Below, in pieces: positions 29,450 through 39,267 of a stretch of DNA of 64,000 nt. A program made the position numbers and the translations under genes. The notes beneath the pieces were generated by a model. The model worked only from the letters and a program-made list of their open reading frames with translations. It had not been told where the DNA came from and did no database searches. Source of the stretch: Tatumella sp. JGM118 (lineage in GTDB: Bacteria > Pseudomonadota > Gammaproteobacteria > Enterobacterales > Enterobacteriaceae); assembly GCF_018257515.1 (NCBI RefSeq), contig NZ_JAERJR010000001.1, forward strand, positions 310,001 to 374,000. The letters are read 5' to 3'. Within the stretch, counting starts at the first letter, position 1; each line of letters starts with the position of its first letter.

Positions 29450-31477
29450 CCCCTGCGCAGGCGGTCCGGACAATGGTGGCTCCGGTACGCCCTGCTGAAG
29501 CTGGGCCAGTGAACACTGTAATCGCCAGAGGATACCGGCCAGTTCACGGGCTTCTTCGTTATCCTGCGTCTGTAGCGCCAGCAGGGTGTGCTGCAGTTCG
29601 TCCAGGGTAGTCTCCAGCGCGTTATGCCTGACACCGCGCAGACTCATGACCTGTTGTAACGACTGAAAAGAGTTATCCCGCAGGGCCATTAATGCCGGAT
29701 TCTGCGGCGTCCAGCTGCGCAGATACCAGACGATGTGCGAGCAATTCAGTAGTACCACGCCCCAGCGTAACAGCCAGAGTTTCGCCTGCTGATTTTTGCT
29801 GCTCTTCAACTGACTCACCAGGTGGTAAACCCGGGATTCAAAATCATGTTCTTTCAGGGTCGGGTGGCGGCGTAACTGATCCAGGAAGGCCAGCCTGAGC
29901 GCGCGGATATGGCGGCGGCTTTTACGGTCATCGGAGCTGGGCTGCAGGATCTGAAAGGCCAGCCAGGCAAGCAATACGCCACAGACCTTGGCGACATTGG
30001 CATTCAGAAAATCGGCATAGTCCCACTCCGGCGGGTTGGTGACCGATATAAACGACCCCAGAAAAACGATGGATTGTCCCCAGAAGGCGGCATTGGCCGG
30101 TTGCTGAAGTTTCAGTAACTGAGCGGTGATAAGCATCGGGAAAAGAAACAGCAAAAATTGCCAGAGTGCGGTCAACTGGATCATCAGACCGAATTTCATT
30201 ACCAGGCTAAGGCAGCAGAGAAACAGCAGCGTTTTCAGCAAACCGAAGATGGTACCTCCCGGAGACGGGGAGGAGGAATAAAGAACACAGGCGATGGCCG
30301 TTAATGTCAGCGCCTCTGAACCGGACTCCCAGTGACTGTTGATCCAGAAGGTTCCCCCCGCAATGATTGCCACAAAGGTACGCAAGGCACTCAGTGCGGC
30401 TTCGGTACTGTCATTTTCGCGTGCCAGAGAAGGGACCGCCGGGGGCTGAAAGCGTGTATCGGCGTCGGCGACTTCTATCAGGCGGATCCAGCGGTTAATA
30501 TCCAGATATAACCAGCAAAAATAGCGCAGCCGTTCGCAGACGGCACGCTGACGGAAATCGGCCGGATTTTCGGCGACCATCCGCCGCAGGATCATGGCTA
30601 TCGCATATTTATCACCGCCGGGCCTGGACAGTTCCGTTAAAATATCCTGTATGCCTTGGTAGAGCGTTTCGGGCGCCTCCGGCCAGTTGAGCAGCATGCG
30701 CCGTAACCCCGACAGCACACTGGTCATCCGTAATTGCTGATGAAGAATATAGTTCAGTACATTATTTTGCCGCCGGAAGCGATAATGGCTCCAGAATGCC
30801 TGTACCCGTAACAAATTCATGGTCAGAATTTGTGAAATAACCTGTTCATGCGCAGTATGGGCCAGGGTTGTACTATTGCGGGAGAGCAGCGTCACCGCAT
30901 GCAGGTAGATGTCCTGATGCATTTTGTGCAGCGACAGCATCAGATTATCGCCATCGGACGTACTGGGCAGGATCATCATCATCAGACCGGCACAGAGTAT
31001 CCCGGTGATCACCTCACATACCCTGGCCTGAGCAATGTCCCAGACCTGGTTCACCTCGGTGACATTAACCGTGCTGAAGGCAATAATGGCCGCGGTATAG
31101 CCGGACAGGCAGAACGCATAGGCCACATTGTTCTGATAATGGCTGGAAATCCAGGTACAGAACGCCAGCCACGCCGCGATAGTAAAGGTGAAAAGCCAGG
31201 GGTCATTCAGGGTGTGGCCGGCAATCATTAATGCGACGGTGGCACCGATCAGGCTGCCACAGATCCGGCCCAGACTTTTACTGATTGCACCGCCGACGGT
31301 CGGGAAGCTGACCACCGCGGCGGAGGTCATCGCCCAGTAGGGTTGATCCAGATCCAGGGTATAAGCAAAGATAAGCGCCAGACACATCGCCAGGCTGTTA
31401 CGCAGGGCGTAACGCCACTGCGGGCCGGTGGCACAAATCCACGGCAGCCGCTGCCATGACAGCCAGTTAAGATTCAT
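29438..31477 (-). CDS. ydhK: YdhK, FUSC/AaeB-type inner-membrane efflux protein
   Basis: 679 residues (E. coli 670). Two clusters of membrane segments (about residues 25-170 and 355-510) are separated by a cytoplasmic region, the layout of the aromatic-acid exporter AaeB/FUSC family. Blocks YWAMTSAAVVSFPTVGGAISKSLGRI, LWDIAQARVCEVITGILCAG and SSDDRKSRRHIRALR match E. coli. With ydhJ (2-bp gap) and ydhI it forms an efflux unit next to slyA. Substrate unknown. Confidence 0.9.
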   Translation of the reverse strand: MNLNWLSWQRLPWICATGPQWRYALRNSLAMCLALIFAYTLDLDQPYWAMTSAAVVSFPTVGGAISKSLGRICGSLIGATVALMIAGHTLNDPWLFTFTIAAWLAFCTWISSHYQNNVAYAFCLSGYTAAIIAFSTVNVTEVNQVWDIAQARVCEVITGILCAGLMMMILPSTSDGDNLMLSLHKMHQDIYLHAVTLLSRNSTTLAHTAHEQVISQILTMNLLRVQAFWSHYRFRRQNNVLNYILHQQLRMTSVLSGLRRMLLNWPEAPETLYQGIQDILTELSRPGGDKYAIAMILRRMVAENPADFRQRAVCERLRYFCWLYLDINRWIRLIEVADADTRFQPPAVPSLARENDSTEAALSALRTFVAIIAGGTFWINSHWESGSEALTLTAIACVLYSSSPSPGGTIFGLLKTLLFLCCLSLVMKFGLMIQLTALWQFLLFLFPMLITAQLLKLQQPANAAFWGQSIVFLGSFISVTNPPEWDYADFLNANVAKVCGVLLAWLAFQILQPSSDDRKSRRHIRALRLAFLDQLRRHPTLKEHDFESRVYHLVSQLKSSKNQQAKLWLLRWGVVLLNCSHIVWYLRSWTPQNPALMALRDNSFQSLQQVMSLRGVRHNALETTLDELQHTLLALQTQDNEEARELAGILWRLQCSLAQLQQGVPEPPLSGPPAQGSEQ

Positions 31478-31479
31478 CT

Positions 31480-32334
31480 TCAGTCACTGATCACAATCGT
31501 ACAGGTGGTGCCGGCAACCAGCAGAAGATCCTGCGGCAAAGCATCCAGCTTAATTCTGACCGGCACACGCTGTGCCAGCCGGACCCAGGGAACGGTGGGT
31601 TTGATATTCGCCACCAGACCGTCATCCACTACGTTCTGATCATAAATGGCACGTCCGATACTCAGTACGCTGCCTTTAAGGGTCGTCCCGGTACTGTAAA
31701 GAATGATTTTTGCCGGGGCGCCGGCACGGATATGCCGGAGTTTGGTTTCTTCAAAATACCCCATCACGTACCAGGAATGGCTATCCAGCATGGCAAACAG
31801 GGGAGTGCCTTCACTGGCATAGTTACCGCTACGTAAGGTCAGGTTGGTGACCCAGCCATCTGCCGGTGCATAGATTCGGGTTTGTTGCAGATCCCAGCGC
31901 GCTTTATCCAGCGAGGCGGCGGCCGCTTTGACGGTGGCCTGCATGGCATCGGCGGTCTGCCGGGCAATGTCCAGGTCCTCGGCGGAAATAATGTTCCGCG
32001 GCAGGCTGGCCCTGCGTTCTGCTTCATGTCGCGCTTTCGTCAGGTCGGCCTGACTCTTAGCCAGTTCTGCCGCCGCATTATCGATGGCAATCTGAAACGG
32101 AACGGTATCCAGAGTTACCAGCAATTCCCCTTGATGAACGTACTGGTTATCACTGACCGCCACCGAAACAATCCGTCCGGAGACTTCCGGGGTAATATTC
32201 ACCCGTTCCGCATGCACTTTTCCGTCACGCGTCCAGGGAGACTGCATATAGTAGTTCCACATCCACCAGCCGGCGATCAGTGCAACAGCAAAGACAAATA
32301 ACGTCGAAAAGTACTTCAGAAGATTCACTTTCAT
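31480..32334 (-). CDS. ydhJ: YdhJ, HlyD/AaeA-type membrane fusion protein
   Basis: 284 residues. One N-terminal membrane anchor (about residues 8-30, LFVFAVALIAGWWMW), then a biotinyl-lipoyl-like barrel split around a helical hairpin: PEVSGRIVSVAVSDNQYVHQGELL in the first half and YAPADGWVTNLTLRSGNYASEGTPLFAM in the second. It would bridge YdhK to an outer-membrane channel. It is cotranscribed with ydhK (2-bp gap) and ydhI (6-bp gap). Confidence 0.92.
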   Translation of the reverse strand: MKVNLLKYFSTLFVFAVALIAGWWMWNYYMQSPWTRDGKVHAERVNITPEVSGRIVSVAVSDNQYVHQGELLVTLDTVPFQIAIDNAAAELAKSQADLTKARHEAERRASLPRNIISAEDLDIARQTADAMQATVKAAAASLDKARWDLQQTRIYAPADGWVTNLTLRSGNYASEGTPLFAMLDSHSWYVMGYFEETKLRHIRAGAPAKIILYSTGTTLKGSVLSIGRAIYDQNVVDDGLVANIKPTVPWVRLAQRVPVRIKLDALPQDLLLVAGTTCTIVISD

Positions 32335-32340
32335 CGAAAA

Positions 32341-32577
32341 TTATCTCAGGTTAAGTAACCCAAAGGAGGAAACGACACACAATATAAATACGGAAAGATC
32401 CATCAGCGTCGGATGCCAGAAACGCCCGGAATAAATACGCGTTCTGATTAACGGATGGATGACCAGCCATAGAAAAAAGCCAGACAATACCGATTTAAAC
32501 ATCGGCGGAAAAAAAAGCGAGTCTCCGAACACCAGTTCAGTGAGTGCGGTTAACGGAGGAGGGCTGGTCCAAATCAT
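32341..32577 (-). CDS. ydhI: YdhI, DUF1656 small membrane protein
   Basis: 78 residues, the E. coli length. Two membrane helices (about 27-45 and 56-76) and the family pattern FFPPMFKSVLSGFFLWLVIHP followed by WHPTLMDLSVFIL. It resembles the AaeX partner of AaeAB exporters. First gene of the ydhIJK operon, divergent from slyA, whose product is a likely regulator through the operator at 32698. Confidence 0.9.
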   Translation of the reverse strand: MIWTSPPPLTALTELVFGDSLFFPPMFKSVLSGFFLWLVIHPLIRTRIYSGRFWHPTLMDLSVFILCVVSSFGLLNLR

Positions 32578-32697
32578 TGTGGCTTATCCTCTGAGACAGA
32601 TATCGGAAATAAAAACCTGGCAAAAAAGGCGCTTTTCATCAGACATTTGTATTTGCTCCTTAAAAAACGCAAAATAGTGTAAGAAAGACGACATTGC

Positions 32698-32709
32698 TTA
32701 GCAAGCTAA
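32698..32709. promoter_or_regulatory. SlyA operator
   Basis: TTAGCAAGCTAA is the exact 12-bp palindromic consensus recognised by SlyA. It lies 15 bp upstream of the slyA ATG in the gap shared with ydhI, so it fits autoregulation and control of ydhIJK. Confidence 0.9.
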
Positions 32710-32724
32710 TTATAAGGAGCTTAT

Positions 32725-33162
32725 ATGGAATCTTCGTTGGGCACTGATCTGGCGAGACTGGTTCGTATGTGGCGTGCAGTGATTGATAACAGACTGAAAC
32801 CTCTTGGTCTGACGCAGACACTGTGGGTCACTTTGCACAATATTCATCAGTTACCGCCGGACCAGTCACAAATCCAGTTGGCCAAAGCGATTGGTATTGA
32901 ACAACCGTCCCTGGTCAGAACACTGGATCAGCTGGAACAAAAAGGCCTTATCAGCCGGACTCCCTGTGCAGATGATCGCCGGGCAAAACGTATTACTCTG
33001 ACAGAAGAAGCCGCCCCGGTCATCGAACAACTGGAAAGGGTCATCAACCGCAGCCGCGAAGATATCCTGAGCGGAATATCCGCCGAAGAAATCGATCTGA
33101 TGGTCAATGTAATCGCCAGACTGGAAAAAAACATTGTCGAACTGCAAGGAAAAGAGGGGTAG
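32725..33162 (+). CDS. slyA: MarR-family regulator SlyA
   Basis: 145 residues (E. coli 144). Winged helix with [42 protein letters not shown] as recognition region and [11 protein letters not shown] as the wing. SlyA responds to aromatic ligands and counters H-NS silencing, including of virulence genes in Salmonella. AAGGAG precedes the ATG with 7-bp spacing. The perfect SlyA palindrome upstream supports both the name and autoregulation. Confidence 0.96.
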   Translation: MESSLGTDLARLVRMWRAVIDNRLKPLGLTQTLWVTLHNIHQLPPDQSQIQLAKAIGIEQPSLVRTLDQLEQKGLISRTPCADDRRAKRITLTEEAAPVIEQLERVINRSREDILSGISAEEIDLMVNVIARLEKNIVELQGKEG

Positions 33163-33211
33163 TGCGGCCTGTTTCGTCGCCACGCGATTTTCCCCGGCCC
33201 CTGCGATAAGG

Positions 33212-33240
33212 TAAAAAAAACCCGTCATCAGGACGGGTTA
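33212..33240 (-). terminator. slyB terminator
   Basis: Minus strand AACCCGTC, loop, GACGGGTT followed by a run of eight T residues. It lies about 90 bp past slyB; the 33241-33328 stretch between holds no gene. Confidence 0.85.
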
Positions 33241-33328
33241 GTAAAAAAAGGGGCTGGCGGCGGTAGCCTCAACATGCCGTCTGACTCGCCGGTCTATCCC
33301 GGTGAAGCCGACGGCAGCAGACGCGTGC

Positions 33329-33796
33329 TTAGCGTGGTGAAACGGTCACCTGGCTGCCGTTAGAGACTAAAGCAACACGCATCCCGGCAGAGTAACGACT
33401 GGCAGCCTGTTTCTGAACCACCATAATAGTGTTGCCGTCATCTTTACGGATTTCCAGTTCCACCCCGTTGGACTCATTCAGGTTACTCTGAACCCCCTGA
33501 CCGGCCAGTCCGCCGAGGACTGCACCGCCAGCGGTCGCCAGGCTACGGCCTGCGCCACCACCGATAGTGTTACCGAGGAAGCCCCCGATGACTGCACCAC
33601 CAATTGCGCCCAGCATACTGTCGTTATCGCCCCCCTGAATTTTAACAGGGCGGACAGAAACCAGTGTCCCGTAGGTAACGCTCTGGACCTGTTTAGCTTC
33701 GCTGGCGCTATAAACATCCCCGGAAAGCGAGTTATCATTTACGCATCCGGTCAGGACACAGGCGGCTACCGCTAAAGTCGTTAAACGTTTAATCAT
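33329..33796 (-). CDS. slyB: Outer-membrane lipoprotein SlyB
   Basis: 155 residues, as in E. coli. Lipoprotein signal with lipobox LTGC (Cys18), then the glycine-zipper 2TM domain (DNDSMLGAIGGAVIGGFLGN, TIGGGAGRSLATAGGAVLGGLAGQG). SlyB is a PhoPQ-linked envelope-stabilising protein that packages with outer-membrane proteins under stress. No convincing PhoP box was found upstream. It is convergent with slyA. Confidence 0.96.
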   Translation of the reverse strand: MIKRLTTLAVAACVLTGCVNDNSLSGDVYSASEAKQVQSVTYGTLVSVRPVKIQGGDNDSMLGAIGGAVIGGFLGNTIGGGAGRSLATAGGAVLGGLAGQGVQSNLNESNGVELEIRKDDGNTIMVVQKQAASRYSAGMRVALVSNGSQVTVSPR

Positions 33797-34057
33797 CAGA
33801 AACTCCTTTCAAAAATCAGCGCGATAAGCGCACCCTTTATAACGTTGTTTCTCCAGTATAAAGCAAATTGTGCATACCGAAGTGATTTTTGCAAACTCAC
33901 AATGCGGCATTTTAAGACCGGCCGGATAAACAATAATTCAATCGACCGGCATTCCTTTACGATAAATTGATCGATGATCACCATTTTATTCATAGTATTA
34001 GCCGTGAAGATTTGCAAGACTGAGGGCTGGTCTGTGGAGCCGTGAGTTGAGGTTAAG

Positions 34058-35200
34058 ATGAAATCGGGACGTTATATCGGAGTCATGTCGGGAACCAGCC
34101 TGGATGGTGTGGATGTGGTGCTGGCGGCGATCGATGAGCATATTGTCGCCCGGCAGGCGAGTTATTGTCACCCGATGCCGCTGGAGATCCGGCAGATGAT
34201 CCTGGATGTCTGCCAGGGTCAGCCCGTGACACTGTCACAATTAGGGCGCCTGGATACCCGCCTCGGCCGGTTGTTCAGCGAAGCGATTGAAACGCTGATG
34301 CAACGGGAATCCCTGAGTGCTGAAGATATTGTCGGTATCGGCTGTCACGGACAAACGGTCTGGCATGAACCGGAAGGGGAAGCGCCTTTCAGCATGCAAC
34401 TGGGGGATAATAATCAGATTGTGGCCCGTACCGGCGTCACGGTAGTCGGCGACTTCCGCCGGCGTGATATGGCGATAGGCGGTCAGGGCGCACCGCTGGT
34501 GCCTGCCTTTCACCGCGCAGTGCTTATGCACCCGCTGGAACGGCGCGTGGTCCTCAATATTGGCGGTATTGCGAATATCTCTCTGCTGTTTCCCGGCCAG
34601 AATATCCGCGGTTATGACACCGGGCCTGGCAATATCCTGATGGATGCCTGGATCTGGCAACAGCGTCAGCAGCGGTTCGACAAAGACGGTCAGTGGGCAG
34701 GTCAGGGGAACGTCGTTCCGGTATTGCTGAAACAGATGCTGGATGACCCGTGGTTTGCCTTACCGGCCCCGAAAAGTACCGGCCGTGAATATTTTAATTT
34801 GTCCTGGATCGAAAAGCAGCTACAGCGCTTTCCGGGGCTCGATGCCGGTGATATTCAGGCCACGCTATTGGAACTGACGGCCATGACTATCGTCCGGCAG
34901 ATACAATTAAGTGGTCACTGTGACCGGTTACTGGTGTGCGGTGGAGGCAGCCATAACCGCTTACTGATGCAGCGAATTTCCGCACTGATGCCCGGTACCG
35001 ACGTGGGTAAAACGGATGATGCGGGGATCAGCAGTGACGATATGGAAGGGCTGGCCTTTGCCTGGCTGGCGTTCCGTACACTCTCCGGATTACCCGGCAA
35101 TCTGCCTGCCGTCACCGGGGCGCGTGATTTCACCACCCTGGGGGCCATCTTCCCGGCCTATGCCCCTGCGGGAGGGAGTGCCGTGCCGGGGAAAAGATAA
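34058..35200 (+). CDS. anmK: Anhydro-N-acetylmuramic acid kinase
   Basis: 380 residues (E. coli 369). Sugar-kinase fold related to the Hsp70/actin group: [16 protein letters not shown] near the N-terminus, [33 protein letters not shown], and [14 protein letters not shown], with [14 protein letters not shown] in the second lobe. It converts recycled 1,6-anhydroMurNAc to MurNAc-6-phosphate in cell-wall recycling. It is upstream of pdxH in the E. coli order, with mliC missing between them. Confidence 0.95.
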   Translation: MKSGRYIGVMSGTSLDGVDVVLAAIDEHIVARQASYCHPMPLEIRQMILDVCQGQPVTLSQLGRLDTRLGRLFSEAIETLMQRESLSAEDIVGIGCHGQTVWHEPEGEAPFSMQLGDNNQIVARTGVTVVGDFRRRDMAIGGQGAPLVPAFHRAVLMHPLERRVVLNIGGIANISLLFPGQNIRGYDTGPGNILMDAWIWQQRQQRFDKDGQWAGQGNVVPVLLKQMLDDPWFALPAPKSTGREYFNLSWIEKQLQRFPGLDAGDIQATLLELTAMTIVRQIQLSGHCDRLLVCGGGSHNRLLMQRISALMPGTDVGKTDDAGISSDDMEGLAFAWLAFRTLSGLPGNLPAVTGARDFTTLGAIFPAYAPAGGSAVPGKR

Positions 35201-35266
35201 AAGGGGACAGTGCTGCCGCCTGCAGCAACACTGTCGGTGATGAAGTGCTTTGATGAGTTAGAAACA

Positions 35267-35926
35267 ATGACTATCCAACAGGAATCTTTAAACAATATCG
35301 CTGATCTGCGACGTGAATACACCCGTGGTGGCCTCAGACGCAAGGATTTACCCGAAGCGCCGATGACCCTGTTCACCCAATGGCTCAGCCAGGCCTGTGA
35401 AGCGCAACTGCCGGACCCGACGGCCATGTGTGTGGCAACCGTCGACGAGCAGGGACAGCCGTATCAGCGGATTGTCTTACTGAAAGAGTACGACGATAAC
35501 AGCATGATTTTCTATACCAATCTCGGTAGCCGTAAGGCGCAACACCTGAGCCGGAACCCGAAAATCTCCTTACACTTTCCCTGGCATATGCTGGAACGTC
35601 AGGTGATGGTACTGGGTGAGGCCGAAAAACTGAGCGCCAAAGAGGTGATAAAGTATTTTCACAGCCGCCCGCGTGACAGCCAGATTGGGGCCTGGGTCTC
35701 CCGACAATCCAGCCGTATCTCCGCCCGTGGGGTACTTGAAGGCAAGTTCCTGGAAATCAGCCAGAAATTTATGCGAGGTGAAGTCCCGCTGCCCGATTTC
35801 TGGGGGGGATACCGTGTCCGTTTTCATACCATGGAGTTCTGGCAGGGCGGTGCAAAACGTCTGCACGACCGCTTCATCTATCAGAAAACGGATGACTGCT
35901 GGAAAATTGATCGCCTGGCCCCCTGA
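35267..35926 (+). CDS. pdxH: Pyridoxine/pyridoxamine 5'-phosphate oxidase
   Basis: 219 residues from the ATG at 35267 (E. coli 218); the frame opens 19 codons earlier. FMN flavoprotein that oxidises PNP or PMP to pyridoxal 5'-phosphate. Conserved [43 protein letters not shown] and [16 protein letters not shown] are intact, and it ends in WKIDRLAP as in E. coli. With pdxY 1.5 kb downstream, this segment holds both de novo and salvage B6 steps. Confidence 0.95.
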   Translation: MTIQQESLNNIADLRREYTRGGLRRKDLPEAPMTLFTQWLSQACEAQLPDPTAMCVATVDEQGQPYQRIVLLKEYDDNSMIFYTNLGSRKAQHLSRNPKISLHFPWHMLERQVMVLGEAEKLSAKEVIKYFHSRPRDSQIGAWVSRQSSRISARGVLEGKFLEISQKFMRGEVPLPDFWGGYRVRFHTMEFWQGGAKRLHDRFIYQKTDDCWKIDRLAP

Positions 35927-36060
35927 TTTGGTAAAATAAGCTGTTTCAATACTGGAACAGTTCGCCGCACCGTTTTATTCTATGCACCTGATTTTTTTCC
36001 GCGACTGCGCGGAAAGCTGCGTTGCAGCAAAGGTGCAGTCTGTTCAATTTGGAGTCGTTG

Positions 36061-37335
36061 ATGACCAGCAGTAACCTGATACAACAATTACAGGAAAGGG
36101 GCCTGATCGCCCAGGTAACGGACGAACAAGCGTTATCAGAGCGACTGGCACAAGGGCCGATCGCGCTGTATTGCGGCTTTGATCCTACCGCCGATAGCTT
36201 ACATCTGGGCCATCTGGTACCGTTACTTTGCCTGAAACGTTTTCAGGATGCTGGCCACACCCCGGTGGCATTAGTCGGCGGCGCAACGGGACTTATCGGT
36301 GACCCGAGTTTTAAAGCCAGTGAGCGTAAGCTGAATACCGCCGACACGGTGGGCGAGTGGGTGGAGAAAATCCGTCAGCAGGTTGCGCCATTTCTGAATT
36401 TCGATTGCGGTGACAACAGTGCCATCGCCGCGAATAACTACGACTGGTTTGGCAGCATGAATGTGCTGACCTTCCTGCGGGATATCGGTAAGCATTTCTC
36501 CGTTAATCAGATGATTAACAAAGAAGCGGTGAAACAGCGTCTGAACCGTGATGACCAGGGGATCTCTTTCACGGAATTCTCTTACAATCTGCTGCAGGGA
36601 TATGATTTTGCCTGTCTGAACGAGCGCCACGGCGTCAGTCTGCAGATCGGGGGATCTGACCAGTGGGGCAACATTACTTCGGGTATCGATCTGACCCGCA
36701 GACTGCATCAGAATCAGGTGTTCGGCCTGACGGTTCCACTGATCACTAAATCGGATGGCACCAAATTCGGTAAAACCGAAGGTGGTGCGGTCTGGCTGGA
36801 CGCGAAGAAAACCAGTCCGTACAAATTTTACCAGTTCTGGATCAACACAGCGGATGCCGATGTTTATCGTTTCCTGAAATTCTTCACCTTTATGAGCATT
36901 GACGAGATCAATGCCCTGCAGGCAGAAGATGAGCAAAGCGGCAAAGCCCCCCGTGCACAGTATGTGCTGGCGGAACAGGTTACCCGTCTGGTTCACGGTG
37001 AAGAAGGCCTGAGTGCCGCAAAACGGATTACCGCGAGTCTGTTCGCCGGGACCCTGAGCGACCTCAGCGAGGCGGATTTGGCCCAGCTGGCTCAGGACGG
37101 TATGCCTGCGATCACCCTGTCACAGGGCGATGACCTGCAACAGGCGCTGGTAACCGCTGAGCTGGTCCCTTCCCGTGGCCAGGCCCGGACGCTGATTTCC
37201 TCTAATGCGGTGGCGATCAACGGCCAGAAGCAAGCGGATGCGGAGTATCGTTTCAGTGAGGACGACAAACTGTTCGGTCGTTATACCGTCCTGCGTCGTG
37301 GTAAAAAACATTACTGCCTGATCAACTGGCAATAA
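36061..37335 (+). CDS. tyrS: Tyrosyl-tRNA synthetase
   Basis: 424 residues from the ATG at 36061, the E. coli length; 13 upstream in-frame codons are ignored. Class I synthetase: [20 protein letters not shown] carries the HIGH-type motif (HLGH), and [16 protein letters not shown] carries the KMSKS-type loop (KFGKT). An S4 RNA-binding domain is at the C-terminus ([20 protein letters not shown]). The gene lies between pdxH and pdxY as in E. coli. Confidence 0.97.
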   Translation: MTSSNLIQQLQERGLIAQVTDEQALSERLAQGPIALYCGFDPTADSLHLGHLVPLLCLKRFQDAGHTPVALVGGATGLIGDPSFKASERKLNTADTVGEWVEKIRQQVAPFLNFDCGDNSAIAANNYDWFGSMNVLTFLRDIGKHFSVNQMINKEAVKQRLNRDDQGISFTEFSYNLLQGYDFACLNERHGVSLQIGGSDQWGNITSGIDLTRRLHQNQVFGLTVPLITKSDGTKFGKTEGGAVWLDAKKTSPYKFYQFWINTADADVYRFLKFFTFMSIDEINALQAEDEQSGKAPRAQYVLAEQVTRLVHGEEGLSAAKRITASLFAGTLSDLSEADLAQLAQDGMPAITLSQGDDLQQALVTAELVPSRGQARTLISSNAVAINGQKQADAEYRFSEDDKLFGRYTVLRRGKKHYCLINWQ

Positions 37336-37347
37336 CACGTTTATGAT

Positions 37348-37371
37348 AAAGGCCGGTTTCCGGCCTTTTTT
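37348..37371 (+). terminator. tyrS terminator
   Basis: AAGGCCGG, TT, CCGGCCTT followed by four more T residues, 14 bp after the tyrS stop. pdxY starts 33 bp further on and so needs its own start signal or readthrough. Confidence 0.9.
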
Positions 37372-37403
37372 ACATTTCCAATAAGATAAGACGTCATCGG
37401 CTA

Positions 37404-38267
37404 ATGAAAAATATTCTTGCAATACAATCACATGTTGTCTACGGTCATGCGGGAAATGCGGCCGCTGAGTTTCCGATGCGCAGGATGGGCGCCAATGTCT
37501 GGCCGTTAAATACGGTACAGTTTTCCAACCATACACAATACGGTCACTGGACGGGAACGGTGATGCCGGCCGCACATCTGACCGACATTGTGAAGGGTAT
37601 TGCAGAAATTGATCGCCTGAAAACCTGTGATGCCGTGCTGAGTGGTTACCTCGGTTCGGCTGAACAGGGCGAAAAGATCCTGGAAATTGTCCGGGAAGTC
37701 AAAGCAGCCAACCCCGGAGCCTGGTATTTTTGTGATCCGGTCATGGGCCACCCTGAAAAAGGATGTATCGTCGCGCCGGGTGTCGCCGAATTCCACTGCC
37801 GCTATGCACTGCCTGCCAGCGATATTATCGCGCCGAATCTGCTGGAGCTGGAGATGCTCAGTGAGCGTCAGTTACACACCATCGATGAGTGTATCGAAGC
37901 CTGCCGCGAACTGATTTCCCGCGGACCCCGTGTGGTGCTGGTGAAACACTTATCCCGTGCCGGACGTCGCAGTGATCAGTTCGAAATGCTGCTGGTAACC
38001 GCCGGTGAAGCCTGGCACATCCAGCGTCCGCTGGTGGACTTTGGTGTGCGTCAGCCGGTCGGTGTCGGTGACCTGACCAGCGGACTATTGCTGGTGGATT
38101 TATTGCAGGGCAAATCCTTACCGGAAGCCCTGGAACATGTTACGGCAGCGGTCTACGAAGTAATGCTCAAAACGCATCAGATGGGCGAATACGAATTGCA
38201 GCTGGTCGCCGCGCAGGATCAGATTGCCCGCCCTGAACAGCATTTCCCGGCGGAAAAAATCAGTTAA
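37404..38267 (+). CDS. pdxY: Pyridoxal kinase PdxY
   Basis: 287 residues, as in E. coli. Ribokinase-fold vitamin B6 kinase for salvage of pyridoxal to PLP. Visible blocks are [60 protein letters not shown], and the anion-hole region [19 protein letters not shown] with the catalytic Asp in GVGDLTSG. Full length and unbroken. Confidence 0.96.
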   Translation: MKNILAIQSHVVYGHAGNAAAEFPMRRMGANVWPLNTVQFSNHTQYGHWTGTVMPAAHLTDIVKGIAEIDRLKTCDAVLSGYLGSAEQGEKILEIVREVKAANPGAWYFCDPVMGHPEKGCIVAPGVAEFHCRYALPASDIIAPNLLELEMLSERQLHTIDECIEACRELISRGPRVVLVKHLSRAGRRSDQFEMLLVTAGEAWHIQRPLVDFGVRQPVGVGDLTSGLLLVDLLQGKSLPEALEHVTAAVYEVMLKTHQMGEYELQLVAAQDQIARPEQHFPAEKIS

Positions 38268-38280
38268 CTCAGTTAACAGA

Positions 38281-38311
38281 GACCGCCGGTCAGTCCGGCC
38301 GGCGGTCGTTT
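38281..38311 (+). terminator. pdxY terminator candidate
   Basis: GACCGCCGG, loop, CCGGCGGTC hairpin 13 bp after the pdxY stop, followed by GTTTC. The stem is strong but the T-tract is short. Confidence 0.65.
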
Positions 38312-38392
38312 CATGCCCGTTCTTTCTCAAACCCTGGCATCGCTATCCTGAATAAGAGTGTCCGGTTTGCTTACCGGTGAGTAGCGACCCCG

Positions 38393-39151
38393 TCAGAGTG
38401 CTAACCCTCCTGAAACTTCAATCCGTTGTGCGTTAATCCAGTGACTCTCATCGCTCAGCACCATGGCAATAGCATCGCCAATATCATCAGGTAAGCCGAC
38501 GCGTCCCAGCGCGGTTTGTGAAGCGATAGCCGCATTGACCTGCTGATTATCCCGGGTCCGTCCGCCACCAAAATCAGTTTCCACCGCCCCCGGGGCCAGC
38601 ACATTCACCCTGATACGACGTTCACCCAGCTCTTTGGCCTGATAACGGGTGAGGACTTCCATGGCACCTTTGACCGCCGCATAAGTGGCAGACCCCGGGA
38701 AGGTGACGCGCGTCAGGCCGCTGGAAATATTAAGAATACGGCCTCCGTCACGGAGTAAGGGCAGTAATTTCTGAGTGAGAAAATACGGACCTTTCAGGTG
38801 GACATTGACCAGCGCATCAAAGTCTTCTTCGCGGGTTTCAGTAAATAACTGGTAGTGACCATGTCCTGCATTATTGATCAGGATATCAAAATCCTGACGT
38901 TGCCAGACCTCCTGTAACACCTGGCGAAGTTGCTCAGCAAAAAGCTCAAACTGTGCGGTTACTCCCACATCCAGGGGTAAGGCGACGGCATTTACGCCAA
39001 GATCGCGGATCTCTCTGACCACGGCCCCGGCTTCTTCGGCGTGGGAGCGATAGGTCAGAATAATTCCGACGCCACGGGCGGCCAATTTCAGCGCGCCGTT
39101 TTTACCCAGACCACGGTTGCCCCCGGTAATGACTGCAATGCTGTTTTTCAT
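38393..39151 (-). CDS. Short-chain dehydrogenase/reductase
   Basis: 252-residue classical SDR. NAD(P)-binding TGGNRGLG near residue 9, NNAG in DILINNAGHGHY, catalytic Ser in ILNISSGL and the YxxxK pair in ATYAAVKGAME. The ending SGGLAL is usual for the family. Substrate unknown. It is divergent from the LysR gene at 39268, and an imperfect inverted repeat lies between them, so the LysR protein probably controls it. The pair has no counterpart at this place in E. coli, which has gstA here. Confidence 0.88.
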   Translation of the reverse strand: MKNSIAVITGGNRGLGKNGALKLAARGVGIILTYRSHAEEAGAVVREIRDLGVNAVALPLDVGVTAQFELFAEQLRQVLQEVWQRQDFDILINNAGHGHYQLFTETREEDFDALVNVHLKGPYFLTQKLLPLLRDGGRILNISSGLTRVTFPGSATYAAVKGAMEVLTRYQAKELGERRIRVNVLAPGAVETDFGGGRTRDNQQVNAAIASQTALGRVGLPDDIGDAIAMVLSDESHWINAQRIEVSGGLAL

Positions 39152-39189
39152 CGTTTCTCTCCGGCAATAAACTGGCTAACGGAATTCAT

Positions 39190-39248
39190 CATATTGAACA
39201 CCAGTGATGTGATAAAGTCGCTAAAACAGATATCACTGTTTCAATATG
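39190..39248. promoter_or_regulatory. Inverted repeat between the SDR and LysR genes
   Basis: CATATTGAACACCAGTGAT (39190-39208) and ATCACTGTTTCAATATG (39232-39248) are inverted copies apart from a 2-base length difference. They are spaced like paired sites in a LysR-type divergent control region. Confidence 0.65.
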
Positions 39249-39267
39249 AATAACAATTGGCGGGGTT

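Noticed and set aside
33797..33900. PhoP box upstream of slyB
   Set aside because: No paired GTTTA-type half-sites at the required spacing were found.
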